Assembly: GCA_965216255.1 (NCBI GenBank)
Contig: OZ244148.1
Coordinates: 1,488,001-1,552,000 of the forward strand
Length of the DNA stretch: 64,000 nt
Source: G965216255 sp965216255
GTDB taxonomy: Bacteria > Bacteroidota > Rhodothermia > Rhodothermales > Bin80
Reading direction: 5' to 3'
Within the stretch, counting starts at the first letter, position 1. Every line of letters begins with the position of its first letter. Of this stretch, positions 62,231-64,000 are shown piece by piece. Made by a program: the position numbers and the translations under genes. The notes beneath the pieces were generated by a model. That model searched no databases. It saw only the letters and a program-made list of their open reading frames with translations, and was not told where the DNA came from.

Positions 62231-64000
62231 AGTGCTTGTACGAAATTACTTTAAATCTTCAATAAACAATCGGTTATATCTTGTAATTGACGGTGAATCT
62301 GAGGGACGTATAGCCGATTCGGGCGTTTAAGAGCGCAAAACAGCTCACATTCGCCAGGGAAACCATGCGCAAGATTGTCCCAGAGTGCCGTGCACTCGAC
62401 AGTACGCCGATCAAGGAGATTGCCTTAGACCCGAGAATGCGCGACGACATGAGTGCGGTGCTCAAGGGTCTGCAGTGCGTCTACTGCACGGCGGAATCCC
62501 GTGCCGCCTTGTTCACGATTCTGAAGGCGCACTTTCAGCCGGATACACGCAAAGATGTCGGACGACCGGGCATGGATCTATGGCGCGTCATCGTGTTTGC
62601 GATAGTCAAGCAGTGCCTGGATCTGGACTACGATGCTTTGTTGTACCGGGCCAACAACGATCTCTTGCTGCGGGAGCTCTTGGGGCACGGAGATGCCGGG
62701 TTTGACGATGAAGTACAGCAGACAGCGGCTGGTGGACAACGTGCAGCTTTTGACGCCGAAGCTGGTCCGGAAGGTGACCCAATTGATAGTGCAGACGGGG
62801 CACAAGGTGGCTGGGAAAAAGTCTGGGGCCGCGCTAGCCGGTCGCTGCGATTCCAGGGTGGTTAAGACGCATGTGCACTATCCCACCGATGTGGGTCTGT
62901 GCTGGGATGCGGTTCGTGGTCTAATACGTGTGAGTGCACGCTCGGCTGCGGCATTCGCTCTTCCGGGCTGGCGCAAGCATGCGGATCGCACGCGGAAGAT
63001 ATACCAGGCCTTCAGCCGGGTGCGGACGGCCCCGCGCTACCGGCAGAATCCGAAAGGAGTGAAGGCGTACTTGCGCCAGTGCACACAGACTGCAGCACGT
63101 GCCCGTACGCTGTTAAATGCCTTGGCCACAGTGGAGAAATCGGCGGCGGCGCGAGCGGATATCGCGTATTACTTGCACTATGTGGACTTGTTGGTGGATC
63201 GAATCCGGCGTCGCATCCTCTTGGGCGAGAAGATTCCACATGCGCAGAAAGTGTTTTCCATCCACAAGCCACATATGCGTTGGATCAGCAAAGGCAAGGC
63301 GGGCGTGCTGGCGGAATTCGGCCTTCCGGTCGCATTGGTAGAAGATGAGCACCGGTTCATTTTGGCTTATCACATCCTGTGGGACACATCAGATGTAGAG
63401 GTGGCGGTACCGATCATTGACGCGGTGCAGGCGGCTTTTCCAGCGTTCAATGCGTGCAGTTTTGACCGGGGCTTTCACAGCTTGAAGAATCGAAAAGCAT
63501 TGGATGCTCGGCTGGCGCTCAATGCGCTTCCGAAGAAGGGCAAGCTTTCTCTGGCGGAGCGTGCGCGGGAACGCGCGCCTGCGTTCAAGGCAGCGCGGCG
63601 GCAGCACCCGGCCGTCGAGTCGTGTCTGGCCAATTTCGGACTTCGGGGCGGTGCGCTGGTGCGGGAGAAGAGTCCGGAGAACTTCGCGCTGATGGTGAGC
63701 CTGTCGGTGTTGGCGGTCGACGTGCACCGGCTGGGTTGCCTGGTGCGCGCCCAGGAACGGGCACGAATGAGGCGTCGGCGAAAGCGCGCGGCGTAGGCCC
63801 GCTACCACCTCGCAGAAAGGTCCCAATCGCAGGCCCCAAGGGACACGTATGCCCTCCCGATAGGAACACAACGCCCTTCGAGCCGCAAACTGTCCGTGCG
63901 CGCACGCAAGAGACGCCAGCATGGCCGAAACACTCGAAGCGGACCGTCAACGAACTCAAAAAACGACCGTGCCTGTGCATTCGAGGCCGAAAAAAGAGAG
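62231..64000 (+). mobile_element. ISNCY-like element E, right end just beyond window
   Basis: Left end AGTGCTTGTACGAAATTACT at 62231, directly after the shared AAGTT. The sequence ends at AAAAAAGAGAG, about 15 bp short of the expected terminus TATTCGGTCAATCAC. Nearly identical to C/D, so a recent tandem insertion or duplication. Confidence 0.85.
62365..63796 (+). pseudogene. ISNCY-like transposase E, frameshifted
   Basis: The N-terminal frame MRKIVPECRALDSTPIKEIA...LLRELLGHGDAGFD is lost near 62706, where TTTGACGATGAAGTAC replaces TTTGACG(A/C)GGTGAAGTAC of the other copies (2-nt deletion). The rest, KYSRQRLVDNVQLLTPKLVRKVTQLIVQTGHKV...RRRRKRAA (stop 63796), continues in the next frame without further damage. 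The other two copies are in frame at this spot, so a programmed shift is unlikely. All acidic motifs of the family remain. Confidence 0.85.

Noticed and set aside
62700..62720. Programmed frameshift in ISNCY-like transposase E
   Set aside because: The sister copies A and C/D are in frame at the same position and there is no slippery heptamer, so a 2-nt deletion is the simpler reading.

Overview
The window looks like a chromosome segment from a Bacteroidota/Rhodothermota-type bacterium (Rhodothermia-like). Evidence: three intact secreted proteins and one ruined one end in the type IX secretion sorting domain (YPNP...YDLLGR type); there is a 31-residue AURKAIP1/COX24-like (bS22-like) basic ribosomal protein; and the tmRNA has an ANDYSYAMVA tag. 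I cannot assign a species. Most host genes are moderately GC-rich. The first 12 kb (subtilase and LRR genes) is visibly more AT-rich, which may mean acquisition.

Layout. 1-12 kb (minus strand): a subtilisin-like protease cut by the window edge, then two giant T9SS cargo proteins built of LRR, Ig-like and FnIII modules; they are paralogues with near-identical C-terminal thirds. 12-33.5 kb: a dense graveyard of nested mobile DNA. It holds a Tn5/IS4-type IS whose transposase carries a DruA (DUF4338) domain, an IS66 inside an ISNCY-like element inside another IS66 remnant, an IS3 element split by about 9 kb of group II introns, and an IS256 inside one intron. 33.6-38 kb: an ABC ATPase (CcmA-like), an IS5-type transposase and a secreted BNR/sortilin-like protein. 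39-41 kb: IS1634 copy 1. 41-54 kb: host genes (DUF3311/SSS symporter pair, TauE-type exporter, yaaA, YtxH protein, bS22-like protein, alpha/beta hydrolase, lipoproteins, ssrA, glycosyltransferase, MFS sugar porter) mixed with two decayed genes (Dph6-like; CBM6-T9SS) and IS scraps. 54-64 kb: the second DruA-transposase IS, an IS4 remnant with an antisense intron, two tandem ISNCY-like elements, and an intact IS1634 splitting the first.

The most notable system is a group II intron colony at 22.2-31.1 kb, with outlying copies at 19.7 and 57.4 kb. One full-length intron (R, 22409-24994) encodes a reverse transcriptase/maturase with intact YADD, but its ORF is itself interrupted by a 667-nt intron (E7) lacking an ORF; removing E7 restores the frame exactly. 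E7, E1, E2 and E6 look like internal-deletion derivatives of an R-type intron: they keep recognisable traces of the first ~50 and last ~20 RT codons and a complete D5/3' end. They are therefore candidates for non-autonomous introns mobilised in trans. Two further introns (E3, E5) sit in the 3' tail of other introns, directly after D5/D6-type hairpins. Many insertions keep exact target duplications (8 bp for the DruA-IS and IS66, 9 bp for IS256, 4 bp for IS1634, 5 bp for the ISNCY-like element), so the order of events can be read from the sequence.
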